Shown here piece by piece: positions 38,801-47,911 of a stretch of DNA of 64,000 nucleotides. Made by a program: the position numbers and the translations under genes. How positions within the stretch are numbered: position 1 is the first letter of the stretch; each line of letters begins with the position of its first letter. This DNA is from Dacryopinax spathularia (lineage: Eukaryota > Basidiomycota > Dacrymycetes > Dacrymycetales > Dacrymycetaceae): positions 1,984,001 to 2,048,000 of the forward strand of contig JBBPFI010000005.1 in assembly GCA_037974965.1 (NCBI GenBank). The letters run 5' to 3'. The notes under the pieces are model-generated. The model was given only the letters and a program-made list of their open reading frames with translations. It was not told the origin of the DNA and did no database searches.

Positions 38801-39482
38801 CGTCCTGGGTCGGGGCCTGCAAAGCAGAAGTCACGGCACAGGAGTTGGTGAGCCCCATGTCCCCGTGAAGTATGCGGTCGATGCGAGCGTTGAAGGAAGC
38901 GCCGAATGGGTCAGTATATTCTGCACAGGTATCAGTGCTAGGGTAAGGACGCGGAGTGACAGCACTTACCAAAGGTAGGATTGGGCAGTAAACCAAGATG
39001 TGGAGGCGAACCGGTGGTTGATATAGGCGGCTCGGGACGACCTGCTAGATAGTATGAGCTTACATTGATCCATGCGCATGAGCGCGATCATGATCACGCT
39101 CATGATCATGATCATGATAGGGATCGGTGAACCACTCACCTGAAAAGATAGAGGAGGTGGACGAGGAGTGGAAATGGGGCTCGGTTCTGTCCTGACTGGT
39201 CGAGGGGTAAACATGCTGGCTCACGTGCGGCGGCAGGACGGCAGCGATCAGTGAGGAGGGGGCGCTCAGCTGGAGATCGTTCGTTGTTGCAGGCGAGTTG
39301 CAACTTTCTTGAGGTGCGGGGCTGGTGATTTCAACATGACCAGCCGTACCATCAAGGTTCGCAGCTACGCCAGTGAGCAACGAGGGGCAAGGTTGAGTTG
39401 ATGAGGATATAGGTGGTCGCGTCGGTACCACATTGTGTGGAGGTGTGGGATATTGCTGCTGGGAGCGCAAAGTACGAGGCAT
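35858..39482 (-). CDS. KDZ-element companion protein 2, 1063 aa
   Basis: Eight exons: complement(35858..36753, 36804..37049, 37101..37243, 37291..37355, 37405..37521, 37611..38920, 38970..39041, 39140..39482). Residues 1-500 are Ser/Pro-rich and disordered. The middle is ordered: WSPYYSTESPWNIWQRKW, HLMPDLLALGIDQLEE, DTWEETLGFGS and YFYETSAVKG. A strongly patterned block follows with KNWPNGLPWPWDL and TLAPLYLAATGFGDTPRLQ. I recall similar blocks in proteins found beside KDZ transposases in basidiomycetes, but cannot name a domain. The tail is Pro/Arg-rich. GATC tracts are translated near residues 346-356 and 834-846 and over the last 15 residues, giving His-Asp or Asp-Pro runs. Four of seven introns carry tracts, one of them weak. 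Confidence 0.75.
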
Positions 39483-39759
39483 AGTGATATGGTGGGGGAC
39501 GAAGGTGTGAGAATGTGCAAGAACATGGGCGAACATGGGTACAACGTAGGTGAAGCCGTGTTGTGACGGGGGAACGCGTCCTGACGCGTCTGCATCACGT
39601 GCCGAAAATTTCTCCGACAATTGCTCGAGGTAACTTAGAGCATGATTAGAAGCGAAATATTTACTATGGGGCGGCAGCAGAGCATGGTGAACATGATCAT
39701 GAACATGATCATAATAATGTTCATAATCTCTAAGGAACATGTTGGAGTTTTATTCTAAA

Positions 39760-40394
39760 TGTGCAGGACACGCGGCCGGGCGAGGTATCTGATTGGTCCG
39801 GAACGGGGCTTCCGTGTACCCCTGAAAAACAATGTGCATGCACATCGCAATCTGACCGAAATATATCCTGTGGAAAGACCCTCAAAGGGCACAACCAATT
39901 GCCGATCGAAGCGGCCTCTTCGCTTAAGGGGCATGGGTGCCTCAGGTGGCCATCAGCGGGTGATCCGTTTCGAGCTTATCGGAGGATCGGTCCGCATGCC
40001 GGCGGCTATTCGCGGTGCGAACCCTTGAGCCTATCTGCGCGAGGTTACCGCCGGCACATGAGACACAGCATTCCAATCCCAACCGTCTTGAGCGCGTCCC
40101 GCGTTCTGCTTGACGAAGAGAGATTGACGAGCTAGAACCAGACAAGGGGAAGGGGATGTGAGGTGCGCCAATGTATCCTTTGGACGGCAAATGCCAGAGG
40201 CTGACCCTTCCTGTCAGGGCTCTTGACGGCTAAGGAAACTCGACGGAAGGTGGAGTTGCTGGTTCTAGGTCCTCCTCTGTACTCGGCTCGGCAGGCGGCA
40301 GTCGCGCGTTATTCGCGTTCTGTTCGCACGACGTCTGCCGGGACCCGTCATCCCCGTCGTATCTCAAGCCACACCTCGAACCTTGGCCGCATAT
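39760..40394. other. Intergenic region between the KDZ element and the F-box gene
   Basis: No gene or strong repeat was seen. The right end of the transposon must lie near its start, but no terminal repeat could be assigned. Confidence 0.4.
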
Positions 40395-42038
40395 ATGAGC
40401 GAGGTGGATATGGGGCCCCGCAGCCCCTCTCTGTTGCCCACTAACGAAGGAGACGGGGACGAGCCGATGTCGCCGTGCTCGTGCGCTTCGTGCCTCTCGG
40501 CATGGGCATTTGACCCTACCCACCTCCGGCCAGAGATCTGGTCACTCATCCTCTCCTATCTCCCTCTTCCGGCTCTCGCATCCCTCCGCCTCACCTGCTA
40601 TGCTCTCAGCACTCTAACGACCCCCCCCCTGTTCCGCACCTTCCGCTGGTCCTCGCCTCTCTCCCCCTCTGGACAAAACTCGGGCTACAAGGATGCCGAA
40701 GCGCGTTCTGCCGTCTCTGCGCTCTGGGGAAACTGCAGGAGAGCTATAGTTTGGCAGACGCGCGGTCAGAAATGGAACGACGCGACGGCGCCTCTTCCCT
40801 CCTACCTCTGCACATTCCTACCCCTCCTTAGCAACATACGCGAACTTCAGCTCAGGCGCGTTAACCTCGATGCACGACTTGTACTCATACTCGAGGGGAT
40901 CAAGGCCCTCACTTCGCTCGATTTGCAGATGTGCTCATTCGGCCTTCACACCTCTGAGCTTTCCACCCACGAGGGGACGCTCCGCCTAGAAAGCCTAACG
41001 ATCCACGAACCCCGCGGCATCCTCTGGGACCACTGGGCATCCTGCCTCTCCCTCATCTCCTCCTCCACGCTCCGCGCCCTCAGCCTACAAGGCGACGAAT
41101 ACCACTTCGCCAGCTTCATCTCGCGCGCCCTCCCCCAACTAACCGCGCTCAACCTGCACACCCTCGACCTCCGACTCATCTCCTCCCACCTGGCCAAATT
41201 CAGCACCTTCCTCGCCTCCCAGCCCCACTTACGCCGCCTGAAGCTGAAAGTCGACTTCCTCTGGCAAGCCGGGACAAACGACCTCCACCTTCCCGCCGAC
41301 AGCCTAAAAGAGCTCGAAGAGCTCTACACGCCCTGCGACCCCAGCTTATGGTCCGCCTTTCTCCCCAATAGGCCTATTCGGGTATTTGGAAGGTCAGATC
41401 CGGTGATAGCGGAGAAGGCGGCGAACGAGATGCTCAGAGAAGCGTTGCTTGCTGTTAGCCGGGCGGAGGCCAGGCCGTTGACGCTCGATCTGCCCTGGGT
41501 GGACGGGGTGGACGAGGGGTTCGTTAGGGACGTTCTGCCGCTCCTGCCCGCTTACACCGAACGGATCACCCTGCGTGTAATCGACGAGCTGAGCCCGGAG
41601 GTGTTAATAAGGCTGAGAGGGCTGGTGGGAGCGCTGCCAAGGCTGAGGGAAGTGAGGATCTTGGCTTATCGCGTGGCTGCAAGCGGAGGAGGGTCGGTTG
41701 GAAGCGATGTGTTGAGGGCGCAGGGGGAGCTGGTGCTTGCTTGGGCGGAGGGGTGTGAGGAGCTGAGGGGGGTTGAGTTGGGTGGGGTGAACTGGGTTAG
41801 GGTTGGGAGGGGGGAGTGGGTGGCGTATGAGGCTGAGGAGGGAGGGTCGGACGTTCCTAGAGCGCGGGTGCGCGTGCTTGGCGCCCTGGCAGAGGGGCCG
41901 AACGAGAAGCCGACCGGCGAGATAAGAACCAGCTGCGGACTGCAGTTCTGGGCGAAGGGAGTCGAGTACGGCGCGTTTGATAAAGGCGGCGTGAGCTATG
42001 TGCAGGAGGTGGAAGATCTCAACGTTGCTGTCGCATGA
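40395..42038 (+). CDS. F-box protein with leucine-rich region, 547 aa
   Basis: This is a single-exon gene starting MSEVDMGPRSPS. An F-box-like segment lies at residues about 42-85 (LRPEIWSLILSYLPLPALASLRLTC then LFRTFRW), the usual Skp1-binding module of SCF ubiquitin ligases. The remainder has irregular leucine-rich repeats (IRELQLRRVNLDARL, LTSLDLQMCSFGL, LRALSLQGDEYHF, LRRLKLKVDF), the usual substrate-recognition part. Such F-box/LRR proteins are numerous and fast-evolving in basidiomycetes, so no substrate can be named. Codons upstream of 40395 stay open for a few residues but lack ATG. Confidence 0.8.
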   Translation: MSEVDMGPRSPSLLPTNEGDGDEPMSPCSCASCLSAWAFDPTHLRPEIWSLILSYLPLPALASLRLTCYALSTLTTPPLFRTFRWSSPLSPSGQNSGYKDAEARSAVSALWGNCRRAIVWQTRGQKWNDATAPLPSYLCTFLPLLSNIRELQLRRVNLDARLVLILEGIKALTSLDLQMCSFGLHTSELSTHEGTLRLESLTIHEPRGILWDHWASCLSLISSSTLRALSLQGDEYHFASFISRALPQLTALNLHTLDLRLISSHLAKFSTFLASQPHLRRLKLKVDFLWQAGTNDLHLPADSLKELEELYTPCDPSLWSAFLPNRPIRVFGRSDPVIAEKAANEMLREALLAVSRAEARPLTLDLPWVDGVDEGFVRDVLPLLPAYTERITLRVIDELSPEVLIRLRGLVGALPRLREVRILAYRVAASGGGSVGSDVLRAQGELVLAWAEGCEELRGVELGGVNWVRVGRGEWVAYEAEEGGSDVPRARVRVLGALAEGPNEKPTGEIRTSCGLQFWAKGVEYGAFDKGGVSYVQEVEDLNVAVA

Positions 42039-42548
42039 TCGCCCGTCCAGCACAGGTGCAAGGACACTCCCGCCATGAGGTTATTTGGTTTATTAGCACT
42101 ACATTAAGTACAACTTGTAATGGGATAAGACTCGGGATATCTGTGATGCGGGGAAAACGTAGGGAAAATCATGAGCGGAGCCGCTGGCTTCTACAGACAC
42201 AAGGGGATTCGACAGGAAATGAGACGTTTAGTAGCAGGAGCGGGGAAAGAGGGTTCGGTGCGTGTGCCTAGTATTGGTAAAGCGGGTTCCGGGAACGGGA
42301 ATGAATGGATGGGGAGTGCTCTGCTCCGTGTTTGGGTTTCGAATGAGCGTGCGGCAGGACTAGGCGTCCTGGTCTACAATTCGGGTTTGCCTGTTCTCGT
42401 GGTTAGCTACGCATGGATGTAGTGCGACGCAGCCACGTACTCTAGATGTCCGAGCATGATGATATCTTTGTTCTCTCCGTCTGGCTTCTCGCGGCCAGCA
42501 CCTTGCGGTAACCTCCCCCTCCTTCCGATCTCAGTACCATCACGCTCC

Positions 42549-44034
42549 TCACGGCGTCCATATCTTCGCGCTCTGATCCACACTCCCCGTAGCAACGACG
42601 TTCACCTGCCTCTCTTCAGCCCCATTTCCGCCAAGCTTCGCCCTTCCCCATGCGAGACACTGCACAAAATGGCTGTGCGCTTCGACCGTCCGCGCACAGC
42701 GACCCGTCTTGAGGTCCCACACCCGCATCGTCTTGTCGTCGCTTGCCGACAGCAGGAACTTGCCATTCGGGTGGAAGACGAGCGCGCGCACCCAGTTGTC
42801 ATGTCCTACGAAACTGCGCAGGAGCTGGCCGGAAGAGACTTCCCAGAGCTTGATGCTCTTGTCGCGTGAGGCGGTGGCTATGTATGCGCCTGGACCTTTG
42901 GGTGCGGGACCGGTGAGAGAACAGAGCTCGCGAATGGCGGCGTACGAGGCGGGCGGTGCGAAGGTGAGGGATTCTAGGACGTGTTCGTGCCCTCGTAGTT
43001 CTGCCTTGACTTCTCCAGATGTCGGATCCCATATCCGCGCAGTCTGCGATAGGATATCAGCCATGCACAGCGTGGGACAGTATGAAGGACGCACCTGATC
43101 ATTCGAACAACTCGCCAGCAGCTTCCCATCGTCACTCGGCACGACCAACCTAACCCATTCTGCATGCCCATGGAAGGTCTTCGCGCAGAACCCACGCGCC
43201 ACGTCCCACATCTTGATCGTCTTGTCCCGGCTGGCACTGATGATAAAGTCGTCTCCTGGCATGAACCGCGCGGACGAGACGGCGTGGTCGTGATCCACTA
43301 GGTTCTTGGTGTTCTTGTAGTCATTCTCGCAGTCCCAGATCTTGATGCTGAGATCGGAGGAGCATGTCACTGTGGCGGGTAATCAGCATACGGTTCCTGG
43401 CTGATGTAGGGATGGAATGATGCTCACCAAGCTTCGTCCCTTTGCTGTCAAAGTCCACGTCCTGGACAGCTTTCGTGTGCCCCTTCAGCGTCCGCTCAAA
43501 CTCGCCCGTCTCCCAATCCCACAGCTTGATCGTCGCGTCCTCGCTTGCAGTAGCGACAACGGTATGTATTGGGTGGAATGTGACACGGTTTATCGGTCCG
43601 CGATGCCCGGTTAACGTGTGTCGAGCTGGCGCACGCGGAATCCAATCCGTCTGCGATGCGCTTCGTCTTGCCGAGGGGGCAGCAGCGAGTTCCTCGGTCA
43701 AGGCCGCGTTTTTGCTTTCAAGGTCCATGATCTGAATATGGTCAGCACGTACGGGATAGATCCTGACACTGTACGCACCTTCTTCTGCAATCGTATGACG
43801 CTTCCCCACTTCTTCTCCAGTAATCCTGCAGTTCGCGCTTTCGGATCAGGGACATAGTCGATGAGACCAAGCTCATTTTGGAGTGCTTCGTAGGCCTGAT
43901 TGAAGCCAGCTGAGTGGAGATAGTCGAGCAGTGAAAGATGTCTGTGTGCGCAAAGAATGATGAGCATATATGACCCTCCCAACATAGGGGAAGACGCACA
44001 ATTCCTCTTTCTGCCTTTCAGTCAGGAGAGACAT
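42549..44034 (-). CDS. PAC1: Nuclear distribution protein PAC1/LIS1, dynein regulator
   Basis: Five exons: complement(42549..43043, 43095..43369, 43428..43731, 43779..43941, 44000..44034), 423 aa. It starts [12 protein letters not shown], followed by a LisH motif ([18 protein letters not shown]). A short coiled coil comes next ([19 protein letters not shown]). Seven WD40 repeats then form the propeller, ending [14 protein letters not shown] landmarks include [34 protein letters not shown] and [14 protein letters not shown]1 dimerises through LisH and binds the dynein motor to control nuclear and organelle movement in hyphae. The length matches the family (about 410-460). The frame upstream of the ATG also stays open (see next entry). 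Confidence 0.95.
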
Positions 44035-44580
44035 GTCGCCTCTTCCCGCGACGCTTGTGACAAGTTCCTTCTTGATCGCAGTGGTGGTCGTAACGATGGT
44101 CGTGAGTTCGGAATCAGGTATAATCGTGCTATTCGCCAAGTCGTGCTTTGCCTTCTCCTTCTCTTTCAGGCGGTCAATCAGGGCCCTCCTCGACTCCCGG
44201 GCCAGGTTGCTGTCCAGAGGCTTCAGCACGGCTGCTATGTCGGGCCGCTTGCGTATCGCTGGATGGGCGAGTGTGGTGGGCGAGGTCGGGGGCTGGTGTG
44301 AAAGGGTTGCAGCGAGCTTGTCGACGGCGAAAGGGGTGAGGGTGCTGGTGCGGAGCGCGGTGGCGTGGACGCGTTTTCCAGGCACGCGACGGTATGGGGT
44401 GCCTGCGGTCGTGAGGGTCGTCGTCGTCGCGGTGAGATCTGCAACAGAGTCGTCAACGGGGTCGACGAAGATGTTCATCTCCTCGTCGTCGTCGTTCTCT
44501 GCTTCGAGTTGGAAACGACGACCAGCTCGACCTCCGTGCTCGCTGACCGATGCGCTGCTTGTGGCTGAGCACGGACGTGG
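44035..44580 (-). CDS. Uncertain open frame continuous with the LIS1 start
   Basis: About 180 codons upstream of the LIS1 ATG are open in the same frame, with no stop and no clear intron between. The translation looks protein-like: an acidic patch (AENDDDEEMNIFVDPVDD), a Thr-rich stretch, and a charged helix (RRALIDRLKEKEKAKHDL). It could be an N-terminal extension of LIS1, an exon of a different minus-strand gene, or 5' leader sequence. LIS1 proteins normally begin at the MSLLTERQ-like sequence, so I favour a separate or non-coding origin. The opposite strand is also open here, which weakens the case for coding. Confidence 0.25.
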
Positions 44581-44882
44581 TGTTTATGCCATGCGAACAT
44601 TCTGATGGCTTCCTCGGCTTCGGGTACGCGTCTCCGCACACCGTGTAAAAACCACGTGCCCAGAAAAGAACTCTTTCTCCTTCACTCGCTCGGGACGACG
44701 CTGCATGTCTTCTGCTCAATCCTCGTCAGTGCGCCTACGTCTCACTATGAGGCTAGTAACGCAACCTTCTGCTGCCGTTTCTTCGGGGTCTCTGGTACTC
44801 GTTTCAGACTGGAGTCACTAAGGGTACGGCAATACATTGACAAAGCTACGCTACTAGAGCTCTTCTGAGCACGACACCACAT

Positions 44883-46214
44883 CTAGTCAAGGTCCTCCAG
44901 GCTCCTTGCGTCCTTAACTATGTATGGTGCAACATTACCAGCGACCTCCGCTGCACCGGAGATGAAGCTACCGGCGGCCTGAACGGCCGGCTTGACCTTG
45001 TTCCAGTCGTTCTGCACGCCTTGCTTGAAGCCTTTCCAGGACCGCTCATCAAGCTCAAAGTCGTCGAAGTCCAGAAAGTCGCGGTCTTCCAGTCCGTTGT
45101 CCTCATAGTCGTCGTCGAGGCTGCGCGCTTTCCCTCCCTTAGCGAGGTAAGGTGCCACGTTTCCGGCGACTTGGGCTGCGCCAGAGATGAAGTTTCCGGC
45201 AGCTTGCGCATACGGCTTGGCCTTGTTCCAGTCGTTCTGTACTCCCTGCTTGAAGCCTATCCAGGAACGTTCATCGAGCTCGTACTCTTGACCGCCTACG
45301 TCGCGCAACACCAATGGAGCAACGGCGCCGGCAACCTTGAGCCCATCTTTCACATAAGGGGCGGCTTTGCTGACATCGCTCTTGACGGTGTTCAAGAAGC
45401 TGGAGAAGTCGCGGTCGTCGACATCCGATAGATCGTCCTCCTCGACGTCCCGGAGTATCAATGGTGCAACAGCACCAGCGACCTTCACAGCGTCTTTGAC
45501 GTATGGAGCGGCCTTGCTGACGTCGTTCTTGACGGTATTCAAGAAGCTGGAGAAGTCGCGTTCGTCCATATCTTCCAGATCGTCTTCTTTAACCTCACGC
45601 AGCACGAATGACGCGACTTTCGAAGCCACGCTGGCGACATCCGCAACAACCGGAGCGGCCTTTTCCACATCCTTCTTGGCGGTATTGAAGAAGCTTCCGA
45701 ACGAGCGCTCGTCGATGTCGAACTCCTCTCCGTCTACGTCGCGCATGACGAGAGGTGCAACCGTAGCCGCAACGCGAGCACCACCTTCCACATACGGCGC
45801 GGCTTTCTTCCAGTCCTTCTTCACGGTATTTTCGAATCCTTTCCAGCTTCGAGCGGAAACGGCGGGAGAGGGAGGAGCGGATGCGCCCGAAGGTTCCCCG
45901 TCTGCGCCCTGTGCGGAGGCAGGCTGGGCACTTTGCTTCGCATCCCCACCCTTCGGGTGTGCATGTTTCTTGCCCTTCCTGCTGTGGCGTCCACGGTGGC
46001 GCCAATCAGCATAACCCGGGCGTTTGGACGAGCCGCTCTGCGTGGCCGACGTGGAGGCGCTGGCCGGTACGGGTGCGACATTCTCGGAAGGTTGTACGCT
46101 GGTCGAATTGCCACCAGCCACTGCTGTCGTGTTTTGGGCAGTGATACTGACTGGGGCTGCGATGGCGCTGGCCGCGGCGAGGGTCAGGAGGAGGAGCTGC
46201 TTCGTAGAAGGCAT
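44883..46214 (-). CDS. Secreted protein with six internal repeats, 443 aa
   Basis: Single exon. MPSTKQLLLLTLAAASAIAAP is a signal peptide. A Ser/Thr/Pro-rich spacer with a dibasic SSKR site comes next, then a Lys/His-rich linker. Six repeats of about 45-60 residues follow, each starting with an acidic segment ending in D(E/D)R(S/D), then an amphipathic helix (SSFLNTVKNDVSKAAPYVKD) and an Ala/Val-rich helix ending APLVLRDV. Repeats three and four are nearly identical, suggesting recent duplication; the last two share GFKQGVQNDWNK. No cysteine is seen in the repeats. The layout recalls repetitive secreted precursors or surface-active proteins such as fungal repellents, but this is only analogy. 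A TATAAAAG-like element lies about 290 bp upstream on the minus strand. Confidence 0.8.
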   Translation of the reverse strand: MPSTKQLLLLTLAAASAIAAPVSITAQNTTAVAGGNSTSVQPSENVAPVPASASTSATQSGSSKRPGYADWRHRGRHSRKGKKHAHPKGGDAKQSAQPASAQGADGEPSGASAPPSPAVSARSWKGFENTVKKDWKKAAPYVEGGARVAATVAPLVMRDVDGEEFDIDERSFGSFFNTAKKDVEKAAPVVADVASVASKVASFVLREVKEDDLEDMDERDFSSFLNTVKNDVSKAAPYVKDAVKVAGAVAPLILRDVEEDDLSDVDDRDFSSFLNTVKSDVSKAAPYVKDGLKVAGAVAPLVLRDVGGQEYELDERSWIGFKQGVQNDWNKAKPYAQAAGNFISGAAQVAGNVAPYLAKGGKARSLDDDYEDNGLEDRDFLDFDDFELDERSWKGFKQGVQNDWNKVKPAVQAAGSFISGAAEVAGNVAPYIVKDARSLEDLD

Positions 46215-47400
46215 ATTGGTCGATATTAGTTGTGGTGGGTGATGAGCTTGGGTTCAAAGAGTGTAAGTGGATATAGATCGAGTGGCTGGAATACTTTCAG
46301 CGTCGTTCAGCGTGTCTGTGGGATATCGGCTTACTGTCCGGCACCAGAGCAGATGTTTATGGATCAAAGAATGGATGAAGGCTGCGGGACAGAGTTAGTT
46401 CTGCAGGAAGTCTAGCTGGCCGCGAGGCACTCACTGTCCAGCACCGTTCCAGAGAGGAACTTTCGGATGTGGGATGCGCAACTTGGCCTGTCTCAATCTG
46501 CACTTTTATACGTGCAAGACTTCACTGCATTTTCGTCCCAGACAGATGGGGGCGTTGACTTCATTTCCATGAACCGCGAACGACTGGAGGGGGTTACGGT
46601 TTCAAGCTAAGACATCGAGCGATAATAGAACATCCCGTATTTCACATGAGAAATCGCTTCCAGGAGTCTACAGCAAAGCTATGGTACGGAGAGTCCGGTC
46701 ATCGTTTGATGCTTCTTGAAGAAGCAAGTGAACCGGGAGTGCACTGGGGAAGATACGGGTAGGCGTGGGAGCCGAACCCTGAGCGTGACTTTCCTCCGGA
46801 TATGCCCATCAATGTTTCGCTTTTGTTAGCACAGCATCCTTGATCGCCGCGAGTCTGATTCCTTGCCAGAAGAGGCGACCCCATCAGTCATCAGCTGGAC
46901 ATTCACGAACGTTGCTATCATGTCACCGGAAAGTGGAGGTGACGCTGCATCGCAGAAGGCTGAGGTTTCCGGGGGATACATTGAATTCAGGGACAAGAGG
47001 GACAAACTCTTGTTGGTTTCAATACTAATCACCTACCCCCTCTTTCGGCTTGCTCTCCGAGGCGCGGAAATCTCAGGGACTGTCTCCGGATATGTCGAAT
47101 ATCCATTTCCAGCTCGGCGAGAGGTTGAAGCGGGTCTGCACTGTTTGCCATAGCCAATCAAGGAAAACCAATAGCCAAACGATCCAGGAGAGCTTGGTAC
47201 CGTCGATGCATGTTGTAATGATCGTTTCTCGCGATACTTCGGTGACCATCGACCAAACTCTGACAGCGAATCAGGGTCCGAAAGTCATCCGGGCTGCGGA
47301 TGCTTTTCAACTTTCAGCGGATAAGGTCAGGGCGCTGACGAGATATGGATCCGCCCCCCTCCAGGATCAGCCTCGGAGCGGAGGGCCCGAACCCAGGCCG
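46215..47400. other. Intergenic region, no gene seen
   Basis: No supported gene. A TATAAAAG-like element, read on minus, occurs at about 46502-46510. The left boundary of the CACTA-like transposon probably falls near the end of this interval. Confidence 0.35.
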
Positions 47401-47911
47401 ATAGGTAAGTCTCCCAGCGAAATGGGAACCATTCCTCAAATTTTCTCCGCGAAGCTCTGTCTTACCTGTAGGTCGGTTCTAGTAACACAAAGCTGGTGGA
47501 TTGTAACTTAGCGTAGTAATACAATGTTTTGAAAACATATAGAAACGAAATGGGCGCCAAATTCATTCTATTAAGTGAGCCTGAGCGCGTATATATTGGA
47601 CTTGGGCGAGATTTTCCGGGAAACTTGGCTTCAGCGAAATGGGTGCCACTGCAGGAGGACATTTTAGTGTGAATTTAATGAGAGATAAATAGAATAGAAT
47701 AGCTTACCGGGCGATATTGGCGTTGTACGATGGTTTGTGGCCTTTGTGGCGAGACCAACGTGCCATAGCCTCGTGTAGACCACGCGCGAGGCCAGTCGCC
47801 ATCGACCTCGTCCTTTGTCTCCTACCACCACTCGACCTCTCGCCACCAGCTCATTTCTCTACTTAAACCCCATCAGCAACCGTTCTTTGTCGCCAAACAG
47901 CTCGACTTACC

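Larger units (their letters stand above)
27836..39734. repeat. Array of about 25 dispersed tracts with GATC every 6 bp, confined to the KDZ element
   Basis: Tracts are built from GATCAT, GATCAG and GATCCT hexamers, often palindromic as TGATCATGATCA. Transposase-gene introns: 28495-28546, 29167-29221, 29711-29733, 30238-30277, 30667-30704, 31155-31196. Second-gene introns: 32223-32266, 32663-32686, 32749-32779, 33376-33423. Minus-gene introns: 37059-37080, 37554-37600, 39071-39119, and a weak one at 36765-36783. Intergenic: 27836-27866, 31635-31668, 31777-31808, 34491-34526, 34975-35007, 35257-35289, 39692-39734. Exonic: 33959-33996, 35870-35901, 36513-36547, 38268-38291. Elsewhere in the window only isolated TGATCA sites were noticed. 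A role as binding or methylation sites is inference. Confidence 0.85.
27600..39760. mobile_element. Large KDZ-superfamily DNA transposon, apparently intact, with four genes (bounds approximate)
   Basis: The element is recognised by its transposase (27984-31573) and by GATC-periodic tracts found throughout it and not as tracts elsewhere in the window. The first clear tract is at 27836-27866 and the last at 39692-39734, which set the bounds. Gene order is transposase (+), 655-aa protein (+), 104-aa protein (-), 1063-aa protein (-), two convergent pairs meeting at about 34.4-35.3 kb. All four models close in phase without premature stops, so the copy may be recent. KDZ elements (Kyakuja, Dileera, Zisupton) usually have terminal inverted repeats and 8-bp target duplications; I could not find a convincing pair by eye. 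Confidence 0.8.

Noticed and set aside
27836-39734. GATC tracts as an ordinary microsatellite or a CRISPR-like array
   Set aside because: They are dispersed in about 25 separate places within one element, with variable hexamers and no unique spacers, so neither description fits.
39815-39840. A CAGGGGTA-like word (read on minus) as the right terminus of the KDZ element paired with a copy near 26.57 kb
   Set aside because: Similarity is limited to about 8 bases, and the left copy lies inside a host tandem repeat, so it is not a convincing terminal repeat pair.
44033-44605. Plus-strand 190-codon frame opposite the LIS1 upstream region
   Set aside because: It is rich in Val, Ser and Arg, as expected for the antisense of a coding-like sequence; no independent support.
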